Shown here one piece after another: positions 39,240-50,784 of a stretch of 64,000 bases of DNA. A program made the position numbers and the translations under genes. Source of the stretch: Impatiens glandulifera (lineage: Eukaryota > Streptophyta > Magnoliopsida > Ericales > Balsaminaceae); the NCBI RefSeq assembly GCF_907164915.1, contig NC_061862.1:78519718-78583717 (forward strand), in the 5' to 3' direction. The notes below the pieces were generated by a model. The model was not told the DNA's origin, ran no database searches, and saw only the letters and a program-made list of their open reading frames with translations. Position 1 is the stretch's first letter. Every line of letters begins with the position of its first letter.

Positions 39240-39478
39240 TTCTAAGTAACGGCTGGATTGAGATTCCCTTTACTTTTGAACGATGACCTGCCCTGTTTGC
39301 CTAACTAGCAAGTAGAGCATACCTTGTCCTTTGAAAACTGAAGTTTAGGTAAACCAATAACTAAATTATTTGAACAAATGTTGTTGATGGTTTTGAAGTT
39401 TAAATGATTCAATCTTTTATGCCATAACCATTTCTGGTCATTCTTGGCAATCATGCATATAGGATCAGAAGATTCTTT

Positions 39479-39835
39479 TTACCAGTTCATTTTATATGAA
39501 TTTCCTACTCTACTACCAGTTAGCAATGTATTACCATGTTGATCCTTAACTAAGCATGCATGAGTTTGAAAATCAATTGACAAGCCATTATCACATAGTT
39601 GACTAAAACTTATCAGGTTATAACACAGATTGTCAACAAGTAACACATCATTAATAGTTAGATTATCATAGATAATATTACCCTTACCCATGGTCTTACC
39701 CTTCTTGTTATCACCCAAAGTGATTTTAGGTCTAGAACAATCTGCTATATCGGTGAGAAGTCGTCTATTTCCTGTCATATGCCTGGAACAGCCACTATCT
39801 AGATACCACAAAGATTCATCAAGACCGTCCTTCAC
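39479..39835 (-). pseudogene. Protease/pre-integrase region of the inner element
   Basis: Contains WYLDSGCSRHMTGNRRLL (aspartic protease active site of the Sirevirus type), then DVLLVDNLCYNLISFSQLCD and the QHGNTLLTGSR segment that leads into the pre-integrase zinc domain. Confidence 0.85.
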
Positions 39836-40745
39836 AAGTACCTACACAAAACAATATTTACAATCTTTTGGTACCCACATTCAATTGGGTCCTCTGTTAA
39901 TCAGTCCCTTAGGAATCCATATTTGAGTTATTCTAATGGATTTCCCATTTTATTTAGTAATTAGTGCGTATGATTTTGACATAGCAGACTCCTTCCTGCT
40001 AGCCACTGATCCTTTAGCTTTTGAAGAAGATATTCTTTTAAACTCCTTGACTTTGAGTCAGATTTTAGATTGCCAGACCTGCTAGATGTATCTAACTTAT
40101 TTTTCAGACAGCTGACAGTCTACAAAACATAGGTTATTTTATTTCTAAACACTACTTCTTCATGAATCGGATCAGATTCAATATTAGTTAAACCCCCTTT
40201 AACAAATTTTATTGGCTTAAACTTATTGTTTGATGAGTTTGACTCTTTGTAGGACTGGTTTGGGTCATTTCTATAAAATCCTAAACCACATCTAGATCCA
40301 GCAGGTTTTAACATGCTGATCGGATATTTGACAGCATCTCTAGACCTTGTCCATGCATTAACTACATAGTTTAGCCTTTTGTTTTTAATAGAAAGAGTTT
40401 GAATCTATTCTTTGAGCATCTTATTCTCAGATGAAATCTCTACTTCTTTTATTTCAAAAACGTTTGTTTAAGAAGTTTTATGAGAGAGAGAAGTGTTTGC
40501 CTCGTATTTCACTTCCATCTCATAAAATGAGTTTGATAACTTCTTGTACTCAATGTTCATTTCATTGAGTGCAGTAGTTAACTCTTCGTTGGTAATTCTG
40601 GTGTAGAAACATCATTTACTTTGGATTGGTCGTCTACCATCAAGCATGTAACAACTTCAGTATCTTTTTCAGCAGGAGACTCCTTTGAATCACTGTCTGC
40701 CCATTTGGATTTGTTTTCAACGTACATGAAGACTTTCTGGTCTTT

Positions 40746-41015
40746 CTAATTCTTCTTAGCTTGAGCATTTTTACCATAAATCTGAGTTAGCTTATCCCAT
40801 ATTTCATTAGCAGTGCAGTAGGACTTGATTTCGTAGAATATATCCATGTTGATCGATTCATATAGAATGTTCCTGGCCACATTATCCAGGTTGTTGGTCA
40901 TCTTATCTTCAGTAGTCCACTCACTTCTTGTCTTTGAAATCTTTATGGGGCCATCAATAATGACACTCCACATATCACAATCAAGAGCAGCCAAGTGAGC
41001 TTGCATTCTCATCAT
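40746..41015 (-). pseudogene. Gag of the inner element
   Basis: 89-residue frame with typical Sirevirus/Copia Gag wording: MQAHLAALDCDMWSVI, then NILYESINMDIFYEI and ANEIWDKLTQIYGKN. It stops early; the region 40740-40120, which should hold the rest of Gag and the knuckle, is open only in pieces (40314-40120). Confidence 0.75.
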
Positions 41016-41118
41016 CCAATATTAACAGTTGTCTCTTGACAAAATAAGGATCTCGTTGATGATAGACATGATTCAGGTTCTTGAAGCTTGAGAATAGAAA
41101 CAGTGCTCGGATACCAAT

Positions 41119-42621
41119 TGATAGGATCGACATAATCGATAGAGACGGGGGTCTGACTATTGATAACGACTTCGGAAAAGCGATTTGATAAAAATCATGT
41201 TAAAGATTTAAATCACTTTCTATTTTGCACAAACTCTTGCAAAATCTTGAACGACTCAAGTGCGGAAATGTTTGCTTGAGTTTGAAGCTACGAACCAAGA
41301 ATGAAAAGATGACAGAAAGAAACAACACAATAATTTGTTTATGGATGTTCGGAGTTAACTCTCCTACGTCACCCCTTCTTCCAACCACCGGAAGGATTCA
41401 CTAAGCTTTCAACGAATCAAATACAATCACACGACTAGCTCACTGTTGAACAGAACAGACTCTATTCAACTTAGAATATAAAGAATATCACTCAACTAAT
41501 ACAATGCTTTGATTATAACTCTCTCTTGATTAACACACAGTAAATGCAAGAAAGCATCTGATAGTTAAGATAAAATAATCTGAGTATCGATAGATTGATA
41601 ATTCTTCTATTGTCCTTGAGGATCTTTAAATAGGAATATGTATCAACGAGCGAATCTTAATAATGACACGTGGTAAGCTTCCATTAGAATGCCTCCATAG
41701 TACATAGCAGACTTTGAGCACTAGGATCGTGGTCGTACCAATCTTGTAGTGCGCCAAATATTCTTCAAGGATATTCCTGCAAAAACAAGTAGTGGGAAGA
41801 ATAATTACTTACGTGACATTAATCAATTGGTTGCAACTGACTGTCGTACTGATCTTCACAGGAAAGTGGAGTAGGAGTAGCGTACAACTAGTTGATCGTG
41901 GGTAAACGGGTGCTAGCTTCAAGCAACTACTTAAGCCTAGCATTAGACGTATTTCACTTAGACAACCTCGTCTAATGAAATTAGACACCCCCGTCTAATG
42001 GCATCATCCATTAGACCACCTGGTCTAATCGGATTAGACTTCAAGTCTAATTACAATTCACTTCAGACTAATCTGAAGGAGTAAGACTGCACGTCTAACT
42101 ATACATCCCTTCAGACTAATCTGAAGGAGTTAGACTGCACGTCTAACTCTCACTAGTTAGACTGCATATCTAACTCTGTGTGTTAGACTGCATGTCTAAC
42201 TCCGCTAGTTAGACTGCACATCTAACTCTGCTATTTAGACTGCACGTCTAACTCTCACTAGTTAGACTGCACGTCTAACTCTGCTAGTTAGACTACACGT
42301 CTAACTCTCACTAATTAGACTGCACGTCTAACTCCGCTAGTTAGACAGCACGTCTAACTCCTCTAGTTAGACTGCACGTCTAACTCCATGTGTTAGACTG
42401 TGCACGTCTAACTCCGTGTGTCAGATTGCACGTCTAACTCCGTGCATCTGATGTCAAATTGGTCTAATGAACCTCATTAAGAGCAAGTCTAATATAATAT
42501 GTTTTCGATACACCTGCACCAAAAACAATTATACGCATAGATAGAGTTTCATATACATTCATCATCAAAATTATAATAGTCAAACTACTTTGACACTTAG
42601 TCAAAATATTTTGACCCAACA
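41119..42621 (-). repeat. 5' LTR of the inner element
   Basis: 1503 bp, TGATAGGATC...GACCCAACA on the plus strand. It carries thirteen tandem hairpin units between about 42080 and 42445. The rest aligns with the other LTR, with scattered substitutions. Confidence 0.93.
41942..42450. repeat. Hairpin array in the 5' LTR (13 units)
   Basis: Thirteen copies of the same GTTAGAC-N5-GTCTAAC unit after the same leader pairs. Five extra units of about 27 bp account for the 134-bp LTR length difference. Confidence 0.9.
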
Positions 42622-42625
42622 AGTA

Positions 42626-43015
42626 TTATTTTTGATCCTTTACTGATGCACAATGTTCACCGTTAAACTTGAAATATTTAGCATCTAAAATGCCTATTAA
42701 GTTCTTCTTCAGATGAGGAATATGTCGAACAGTAGTTAGGTTCTGTATCTTACCATCATTAGTCAGAATCTTGATAGTCCCAATACCTACTGTTCTATAT
42801 ATGGCATCATTTCCCATGACAACATTTCCACCATCATAATCTTCATAGGTATCGAATTATTCTTTGTTCGGACTCATATGATATGAACACCCTGAATCCA
42901 ACACCCACGTATCAATAGGGTGTAAAGAAGCATTAGCTATAAGGGCAATGTCCTCCTTCAAGTCGGCGTCTTTAATTTTATGTGCTATAGCAGCCGTAGA
43001 ATATTTGCTCATTTT
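42626..43015 (-). pseudogene. Protease region of the outer Copia element
   Basis: Reads WVLDSGCSYHMSPN (aspartic protease active site) near 42900, an in-frame stop, then the segment before the pre-integrase domain (VRHIPHLKKNLIGILDAKY) up to CASVKDQK, where the inner element is inserted. Confidence 0.8.
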
Positions 43016-43228
43016 CTTAGGACAATCATTCTTCCAATGACCAGGTTATTTACCGTAATTGCAAATGTCTTTAGTACTAAGGCCCTTAGCTTTGTATTTT
43101 CGATCCTTCTTCTTTCCAGACCCTTTGTAGTTGACTGTGCTGGAAATCAACCCAGATGCTTGACTGTCTACAATTTCACTAATCGCCTTATGACGCACTT
43201 CTCTTGTATGAAGTGTTGACCGAACTTT

Positions 43229-43786
43229 CTATAGAGTTACGGAGTCTTTACCCACAACGAATGATTGAAAAAAAATTTCAAACAAGTTGGGTAAAGAGAC
43301 CAACATAATTAATGCAACATCTTTGATATTAACATCTATATTTCTCAATTCAAGTAATATAGTGTTTAACTTATCAAGATGTTCACGAAGAGACTTACCT
43401 TCAAGCATACGAAGACTGAACAAACGTTGCTTCAATAACAACTTATTAGTTAGTGACTTTGTCATGTACAAAGCCTCTAACTTCGACTACATACCGATTG
43501 CGGTATCTTCATCTGATACATCAGTAATCACTTCATCAGCTAGATAGGGTAAAATCGTTGAGTGTGCCTTCTTTTCCAAGACCTCAAGCTCAGCAGTGAT
43601 TTTACCAAAGGTAGACTCCTTTGCAGGACCTGCAACTATCTTCGCATTTTCCTTTGACAATGATTCCCAGACGCCTTGTTGTTTAAGCAAGGCTCGTATT
43701 TTGATCTGACATAGACCAAAACTGTTTCGCCTTGTGAATTTTTTGATTTTCAGATTCATTGAAGATATTTTCTTGCTAGAAAACAA
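43229..43786 (-). pseudogene. Gag of the outer Copia element
   Basis: Two minus frames. 43786-43487 holds the Copia Gag start (CQIKIRALLKQQGVWESL) and 43471-43229 the following UBN2/retrotran_gag part (LFSLRMLEGKSLREHLDKLN). They are separated by a frameshift near 43480. A degenerate CCHC knuckle (ICNYGK...PGHWKNDCP, with a stop) follows at about 43075-43020. Confidence 0.8.
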
Positions 43787-43828
43787 ATAGTAATAATTTG
43801 ATCGGATCTAACCCGCTCTGATACCAAT

Positions 43829-44097
43829 TGTTGAGCGGAATGCCAAAAATTGATGAACAATAAAATATAGAAAAACTGATGAAGAGAGATTTCTTATTGT
43901 CAAAGATGAAGATGAAAATATTACAACAAAAATGAAAAAGACTAAAACTATAAAATGTTGAAAACAAGAAAACGTAAACACCTAACTTAATTAAGCGTAA
44001 CTGTAAAATAAATGTGATATAACGGAATTAATATAAATCATGAAAAATTGGTGAAAAATAAGATAAACGAGTTTTAGTGAAAAATTAATTTTGTGCA
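43829..44097 (-). repeat. 5' LTR of the outer Copia element
   Basis: The left edge (43829, TGTTGAGCGG) is fixed by the adjacent tRNA-Met-type primer site. The right edge is estimated from LTR length and a terminal TGCA; similarity to the other LTR is clear only to about 44053. Confidence 0.75.
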
Positions 44098-44480
44098 ATT
44101 TTCCCAAAAGTCAAGTTACTTCAATTGGTTAGAGAAATTGTTAACATTTGTTGATTTGAGGGGATATCATTTCCATGAAGATTTGGTTGGGTCCATGAGA
44201 AAATAACAAAGTTATTAAATTCTTCATAATCAGCCACAGTGATCAAATCAAAAAAAAGATTTTCCAATTAAACTATTTTGAAAAAAAAAATCATCACAGA
44301 ATTGGTATAAGTTTTATTTTCTCCATGAAAACTGCATCAACTCTATATAAAAAGTAAAAAAGTTTAATATAAAAACTAAAAAAGTTTAATGAATTATTTA
44401 AAAACAAGCATGTATCCCGTGCATTTGCACAAAGTAATAATATAAAAAAAACCTTGAAAAAAATATAATAGTAAAAATGT
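44098..44480. other. Short AT-rich intergenic stretch
   Basis: No gene or clear repeat seen. Confidence 0.5.
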
Positions 44481-44592
44481 TTATGGGCGGGTCAACTTAC
44501 CATCCGACTCAAGTATCAATTTACTCTTACATATATCCAAATTAACCACAACTTTCGACCCGACAATCCAGACACTTTAAAAATTAAGCATC

Positions 44593-44670
<78 letters not shown>

Positions 44671-45635
44671 TTACTTAAAAAGTTAAACTTATAATGTTAA
44701 AATGTCTCGCGTTCATCAAATTTGGTGTTAAGTTTAAAATATAAAGTGTTATTAGCCTAGTTGGTTAAAGGTTGTACTTGTTTTGTTAGGTTGCAAGTTA
44801 GAACCATACTTATGGTATTTTTAATTTTATTTTTAACCGTTTTAAGTTTATAGCATTTTTAATTTTATTTTTAACCGTTTTAAGTTTATGGGCGGGTCAA
44901 CCCACAATCCGACCCAAGTATTCATTTACTCTCACATATATCCAAATTAACCACAGCTCTCGACCCGACAACCCGAACACTTTAAAAATTAAGCATCATT
45001 ATAGATATATATAGATAGATTAGTTAGTTAAAAAGTTGAACTTATGTTGTTAAAATTTCCTGCGTTCATCAAATTTAGTGTTGAATTTAAAATATAAAGT
45101 ATTATTAGCCTAATTGCTTAAAAGGTTGTACTTGTTTTGTTAGGTTGCAAGTTTGAACCATACCTATAGCATTTTTAATTTTATTTTTAACCGTTTTAAG
45201 TTTATGGGCAGGTCAACCCACAATCTGACTCAAGTATCCATTTACTCTCACATATATATCCAAATTAATCACAGTTCTCGACCCGACAATCTAGACACTT
45301 TAAAAATTAAGCATCATTATATATATATATATATATAGATTAGTTAGTTAAAAAGTTGAACTTATATTGTTAAAATGTCCCGCGTTCATCAAATTTGGTG
45401 TTAAATTTAAAATATAAAGTGTTATTAGCCTAGTTAATTAAAGGGTTGTACTTGTTTTGTTAGGTTGCAAGTTCGAACCATACCTATAACATTTTTAATT
45501 TTATTTTTAACCGTTTTAAGTTTATCGGCGGGTCAACCCACAATCCGACCCAAATATCCATTTACTCTCACATATATATCCAAATTAACTACATCTCTCG
45601 ACTCGACAATCCGGACACTTTGAAAATTAAACATC

Positions 45636-45677
<42 letters not shown>

Positions 45678-46290
45678 TTAGTTAAAAAGTTGAACTTATA
45701 TTATTAAAATATCCCGCGTTAATCAAATTTGGTGTTGAATTTAAAATATAAAGTGTTATTAGCCTAGTTAGTTAAAAGGTTGTCTTTGTTTTGTTATGTT
45801 ACAAATTCGAACCATACCTATAACATTCTTAATTTTGTTTTTAACCGTTTTAAGTTTATGGGCGGGTCAACCCACAATTCGACTCAAGTATCTATTACTC
45901 TCACATATATATTCAAATTAACCACAGCTCTCGATCCGACAATCCGGACACTTTAAAAATTAAGCATATCATTATATATATTTATAGATTAGTTAGTTAA
46001 AAAATTGAACTTATATTGTTAAAATATACCGCGTTCATCAGATTTGGTGTTGAATTTAAAATTTAAAGTCTTGTTGGCCTAATTGGTTAAAGGTTTGTAC
46101 TTGTTTTGTTAAGTTGTAAGTTCAAACCATACCTATAACATTTTTAATTTTATTTTTAACTGTTTTAAATTTATCGGCGGGTCAACCCACAATCCGACCC
46201 AAGTATCCATTTACTCTCACATATATATCCAAATTAATCACAGCTCTCGATCCGACAATCCGGACATTTTAAAAATTAAACATTATATAT
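44481..46290 (+). repeat. Tandem array of ~320-bp SINE-like units with A and B boxes
   Basis: Five full units and one partial start at about 44481, 44885, 45201, 45521, 45855 and 46171 with GGCGGGTCAACCCAC. Each contains CTCTCGACCCGACAATCC, a TA tract of varying length, TGTCCCGCGTTCATCAAA and a tRNA-like segment with an A-box (TAGCCTAGTTGG) and, about 44 bp on, a B-box-like GTTCGAACC. It then has TTTTTAATTTTATTTTTAACC. The A/B spacing matches a tRNA. Individual units carry mutated boxes; 45440-45480 is among the best preserved. No SINE tail or target duplications per unit are seen, so the tRNA-derived part may have been trapped once and then amplified in tandem. Confidence 0.8.
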
Positions 46291-47425
46291 ATAGATTATG
46301 ATTTTATCACCAAACAATTACTTTTAAAAATTATCAAAGTAAAAAATAAAAGTTATTTTATTTTTATTTGATATGAAATATAAGTGAATAAATTAGACAT
46401 CACTTTTTTAGATGAAAATTTAATAAATAAATAAATATTCTTATAAATAAACTTTATGTAAATTTATATAAAATTATTTTGATCAAACTTTTTCTAACAA
46501 ATATAATTTTGATTTTAAAAATGTATAAATACGTTTGTTATTTATTTGTTTAAAAAAATTGAACTACCACCAACAAATTATCAACCATCAAACCATAAAA
46601 AGGAAAATTACTTTCCAAAAACATATATTAATTAATTAATTACAAGAAAACGGTAGGAGAGGAAACAAAACGTTTTGAAAATAACAAAACTTTATTTTCT
46701 TTAAAAAAAGAAACAAAACTTTAATTACAATAGACATTAATAGTAATATATAAATAAAATAAAATAATATTATTGACCCCAAAAAGTTCTAATCTGGTAA
46801 GAAAATCTCCCTATTAAATGCACTTATTTAACTCTTTTTTTTCTTTTTAAAATATATTTGTATTCACCAATTCTTATATTTTATTTTATTTTCAATTATA
46901 TTTTAGGACACAAATTTATATCATTTTTCATAAGTGACTCAGAACTTTAAATTGAATCTTATGAAACTCCAATTTAAACATTTTTTTCTTTTACCTTCAT
47001 TGAAATTTATCTACTAAGCTTTTTTATCATATAATTATTTAAAGTCAGATATTTTGATTAATTTTATATAAAAAAAATATGAATTCCTTTTTTTTTTATT
47101 TGTCTAAAATACTTAAAGTTGTCAAATTACATTATTCAAAGTTGTTTAAATTTCGAACCCAAAATAGTAATTTAGAGTTTTCCATTTTTTCTTCCTATCC
47201 AACCCAGCATTTACTGTATTTACTCGTTTTTTCTTTCCATTAATCAATTTACATATCTAGAGAGAGAAAATCAAATCAATTCATAACAGTAGACAGCGGT
47301 ACGAGGAAGATGAATGATATGCTCTCTCTCTCTCTAGACTCTATCTGTCTGTTTGTTGAATCTTCCTAATCATAGTTTTAAGATTTTAGAATTATTTTCA
47401 GGAATCCCTGCTTGGTTATTGAGAA
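46291..47425. other. Upstream region and 5' UTR of the COBRA-like gene
   Basis: AT-rich to about 47150. A pyrimidine-rich CTCTCTCTCTCT stretch at 47319-47336 probably lies in the 5' UTR. No other gene is seen. Confidence 0.45.
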
Positions 47426-50028
47426 ATGGATTTGCATTTCCTCATTCTGTTTTCACTCTCTCTCATCGATTTTCTCTCGCCAGCTTGTATGAATCAAATC
47501 TATCTTTCCGACAAACAATCTATTATGATTTTGATATGTTTTAATGTTTGGTTTGTGTTTTTTGATTGATTTCATTGTTTTAATATGCAGATGGGTATGA
47601 TCCATTGGATCCAAATGGTAACATCACAATCAAATGGGATGTCTTGGTAAAGAATGAAGATGGCAACCAAAATGTAAGTAAATGTGAAAGAGATTATGAA
47701 AATCCAAAAAGTATTTCTTTTTTGACTTAGTTAATGAAATATTTAGATTTCCCAAAAAAATAAAGTATTAAAATTTGTAACAAAGTGTATTTTTCAAGTT
47801 TACTTCATTAGTTCTTATGATCTGTTGATTTAGTTTTTTGAGAGTTTATGTAGACATATTGGTTGGTTGTTTCTTTGAATTATTTATGTCAATTATTTGA
47901 GTTTAGGTTTAGTATCTAAGTGCAAGTGACATTTTAGACACCAAATATAGTGAAAGATTGCTTCAATTTTTCTAAAATAATATATATAGGATTTGAAGTT
48001 GGGGAAAGAGGAATTCGAATGGTCAATTCTAATTCTGATATTGGTTATGAGATTTAAATATAAGAATTAGATTTGAAATCAAAATTTGTCACAATAATTA
48101 TAATTTGTTTCTTCTCAGGGTCCCTCATTTCCTTCTTACAATTCATTCATTTTTTTAAATCTTCTACACTTTCTCATTTCCCATTTACTTCATTAATCAA
48201 ACATTTTGTTACTTATTTTTCATGTTCTTTCTCTATTTTTTTTGTTATTAACTTGTTTAATAATTTAACAATATACATGTATTTACCATGTGTACTTAGT
48301 TTATGAAATATTTTCAACATCCAAACAAGGGGAATTTGTAATTCAATACCATTTTTTTTTTTTTTTTTTGTGAAATTTCAATTCTACTCATCCAAATAGT
48401 TATAGTAATTGGGAGAGTAATGAGTCATTTTATCTATGTACTAAGTTGTGAATATGTGAAGCATTCTTGTTCTTTTATTATATCATATCGATTACGCTTA
48501 TTAGAGTAAATAGTTTTGCAGATACAAGTGTCGATATTGAATTACCAACTCTATCGACACATCGAGTTACCAGGTTGGAGACTAAGTTGGGGTTGGCAAA
48601 ACCAAGAGGTAATATGGGACATGTCAGGGTCCGAAGCGACTGAGCAAGGAAATTGTTCCACGTTTCTTGGCTCGAAGAAACCACATTGTTGTCTTCAGAA
48701 TCCTGTTATTGTCGATCTTTTGCCTGGGACACCTTTCAATAAACAAGTTTCCAATTGTTGTAAAGGCGGTGTCCTTCCTTCTTTTGTTCAAGGACCCGGT
48801 AAGTTTGGATCCTCATTTTTAATGACTATTGGCTCGGGTGCTCCAAGCTCCACGCCACCCAAAGGGAATGTTAAGGTTGGAGTTGGAATTCCGACTAACT
48901 TCTCCCTCGGCGTTCCTGGATATTCGTGTGGTGAAGCACATCTTGTTCCTCCTAGTAAATTCTATTCCGATAATGGTCGTCGAACCACCGAAGCTGTAGG
49001 TATGATCTCAAATATGTTGTAACTTTTTCATATATAATTGATTGATGTGTCTCAAATTTTAATTTTTTTTTGTCATCTTTATGTTGATCAAATGTGTAAT
49101 ATTCAAGCCCATGTTATAAAACACCAATTGGTTTAATTCGTCACAAGATAGTAGCTAGAGTGCATTAATATATATATATATTGTGACATTGATCTCATTT
49201 GAATTTGCAGCTACATACAATGTTACATGTTCCTACTCACAATTCCTATCATCGCCGTCTCCAAAATGTTGTGTTTCGTTATCAGCATTTTACAACGAAT
49301 CGATAATCCCATGCCCTCGTTGTAGTTGTGGCTGCCAAGGACAAGCCGGACTTAAATGTGTAAAGTAAGTGTTGACAATCTTATTTTTGCAAATTATCGA
49401 TAAAATTGTCCTAAAGTTTATTTTTCTAAAAAAACAAACATCATATATATATAGGTCTGGGGAGACACCGCCAGTGTTACAAATGCCGACGGATGATAAC
49501 ACACCACCACCAGATCCATTGGTGGTGTGTACGAGACACATGTGCCCTATACGTGTCCATTGGCACGTGAAAGTGAGCTATAAAGAGTATTGGAGGGTGA
49601 AAATGACAATTACAAACATGAATTATGTGAAGAACTATAGTGAATGGAATTTGGAGGTTCTTCATCCTAGTCTTCAAGGGCTAACACAAGTTTTCAGCTT
49701 TAACTATAAGCCTCTCAATCAGCATGGAAATTTCAATGATACAGGGATGTTCTATGGGATTAAGTTCTATAATGATATGTTATCGCAAGCTGGTGAAAAT
49801 GGGAATGTACAAACGGAGATTTTATTGAGAAAAGATCCCGGAAACTTCACTTTTCGAGATGGTTGGGCTTTTCCAAGGAGAATATATTTCAATGGAGATG
49901 AATGTGTTATGCCAGCTCCAGATGATTATCCAATGATGCCAAGTAGAGCCTTACTTTTATCTCCACCAAACTATATTCTTCTTTTTTTCTTACTTTGTAT
50001 CCTATGGTTTTCTGGTTTCTTCTACTAG
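47426..50028 (+). CDS. COBL: COBRA-like GPI-anchored cell-wall protein
   Basis: Five exons, 47426-47486, 47591-47673, 48522-48999, 49211-49364 and 49455-50028, join in phase with GT-AG introns to 449 residues, the usual COBRA-family length. Exon 1 encodes a signal peptide (MDLHFLILFSLSLIDFLSPA). The mature protein opens YGYDPLDPNGNITIKWDV (family N-terminal/cellulose-binding-like part). It continues with LYRHIELPGWRLSW, ATEQGNCSTF, VDLLPGTPFN and the CCVSLSAFYN block with its Cys-rich CPRCSCGC, then FRDGWAFPRRIYFNGDECVMP. The C-terminus is a hydrophobic tail (LLLSPPNYILLFFLLCILWF), the signal for GPI attachment. COBRA proteins act at the outer plasma membrane in cellulose deposition and oriented expansion. 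No stop or frameshift; the gene looks functional. Which COBL subgroup it belongs to needs a tree. Confidence 0.95.
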
Positions 50029-50784
50029 GCTTTGTTTGAGATTTGCCTTTATTATTATTATTATTATTCTTTTGGGGTTTCCCATATATGTTGTTTATTA
50101 GTAACATAATACAATTGAGTTATTTTGCTTATAAATTAATGAGATTATTATGATGTAGCATACACATGTTCAATATAATGCTCTTAGTCTTCTATTTAAG
50201 ACTGACCCATTAAATTCTTTTGTTTCTTTCATTCCATGTTAATTTGTGAAAATTGTTTGTTTGGATGTAGATTAATTGTTTGTTTCTTTCATTCCATTGA
50301 ATCTTACAATAGAAGACTAAGAGCATTCTAGTATCAATAATATAGTTCAAAATTCAATGTTAGTGGCGGACATGATTCAGTACTCCAAAACAAAGCTTCA
50401 AATACATATCAATAATATAGTATACTAAAAAGATTAATTTTTATCATAATAATATAATTATTTTATTTTTACAAATTTATATTAACACAAAACTACAATT
50501 CAATTCAATCTTTTTATGATCAGCTAAGATGTCTCTCCACGACAATATAAACTTGAACTCTTAATGAGAACTATGATTTAAACGTAAAACCCAAGAAAAA
50601 CTATTTATAATACAAATGTATAAACTTCACCATGTCGATGTAGTTCAAGTGTCAAAAATTTTGTACCTATCCAACGTTCTAATTTAATCCGGAGTCATGG
50701 TACTGAGTTGTGCTAGCTGTCCTGTAAAATAAACCTACAAAAAAACAACTGCAAAACGGCATTTGTACATGATTTCACATGTTT
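50029..50784. other. 3' intergenic region between tail-to-tail genes
   Basis: Holds the 3' UTRs of the COBRA-like gene (plus) and the bZIP gene (minus), and a small MITE at 50178-50326. No other gene. Confidence 0.7.
50178..50326. mobile_element. 149-bp MITE with perfect 19-bp TIRs
   Basis: ATGCTCTTAGTCTTCTATT at 50178-50196 is exactly mirrored at 50308-50326. Inside, TTGTTTCTTTCATTCCAT occurs twice. No coding capacity. The target duplication is not clear. Confidence 0.85.

Larger units (their letters stand above)
33545..42621 (-). mobile_element. Inner Sirevirus-like Copia element, 9.08 kb, complete
   Basis: Inserted in the outer element between protease and pre-integrase, with the 5-bp target duplication AGTAT at 33540-33544 and 42622-42626. 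LTRs are 33545-34913 (1369 bp) and 41119-42621 (1503 bp). On the minus strand the 5' LTR is followed by ATTGGTATCCGAGC (tRNA-Met-type primer site) and the 3' LTR is preceded by AAAAAGGTGGAAAT (polypurine tract). The order is Gag, protease, integrase, RT, RNase H, then an extra ORF before the 3' LTR. That extra ORF and the long LTRs suggest the SIRE/Maximus lineage. Frames carry several stops, so it is probably not autonomous now. Confidence 0.93.
30395..44097 (-). mobile_element. Outer Tnt1/Tork-like Copia element, split by a second element
   Basis: Short LTRs (about 250-270 bp) at ~30395-30646 and 43829-44097 share TTTCTTATTGTTAAAGATG, AAAAAGACTAAAACTATAAA and CCTAACTTAATTAAG. The 5' LTR is followed on the minus strand by the primer site ATTGGTATCAGAGC; the 3' LTR is preceded by the polypurine tract AAGGTGGAGATT. 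Polyprotein parts run in minus-strand order: Gag, knuckle, protease, then after the inner element pre-integrase, integrase, RT and RNase H. Removing the 9.08-kb insert leaves about 4.6 kb, a normal size for this group. Frames are broken in many places, so it is inactive. Confidence 0.88.

Noticed and set aside
45440..45485. A tRNA gene at the A/B boxes
   Set aside because: The boxes and spacing fit, but no acceptor stem or anticodon arm can be drawn and the unit is tandemly repeated; SINE-like is the better call.
47353..47544. 63-codon plus frame as the first COBRA-like exon
   Set aside because: The overlapping frame from the ATG at 47426 gives a proper signal peptide and joins exon 2 in phase at a GT donor.
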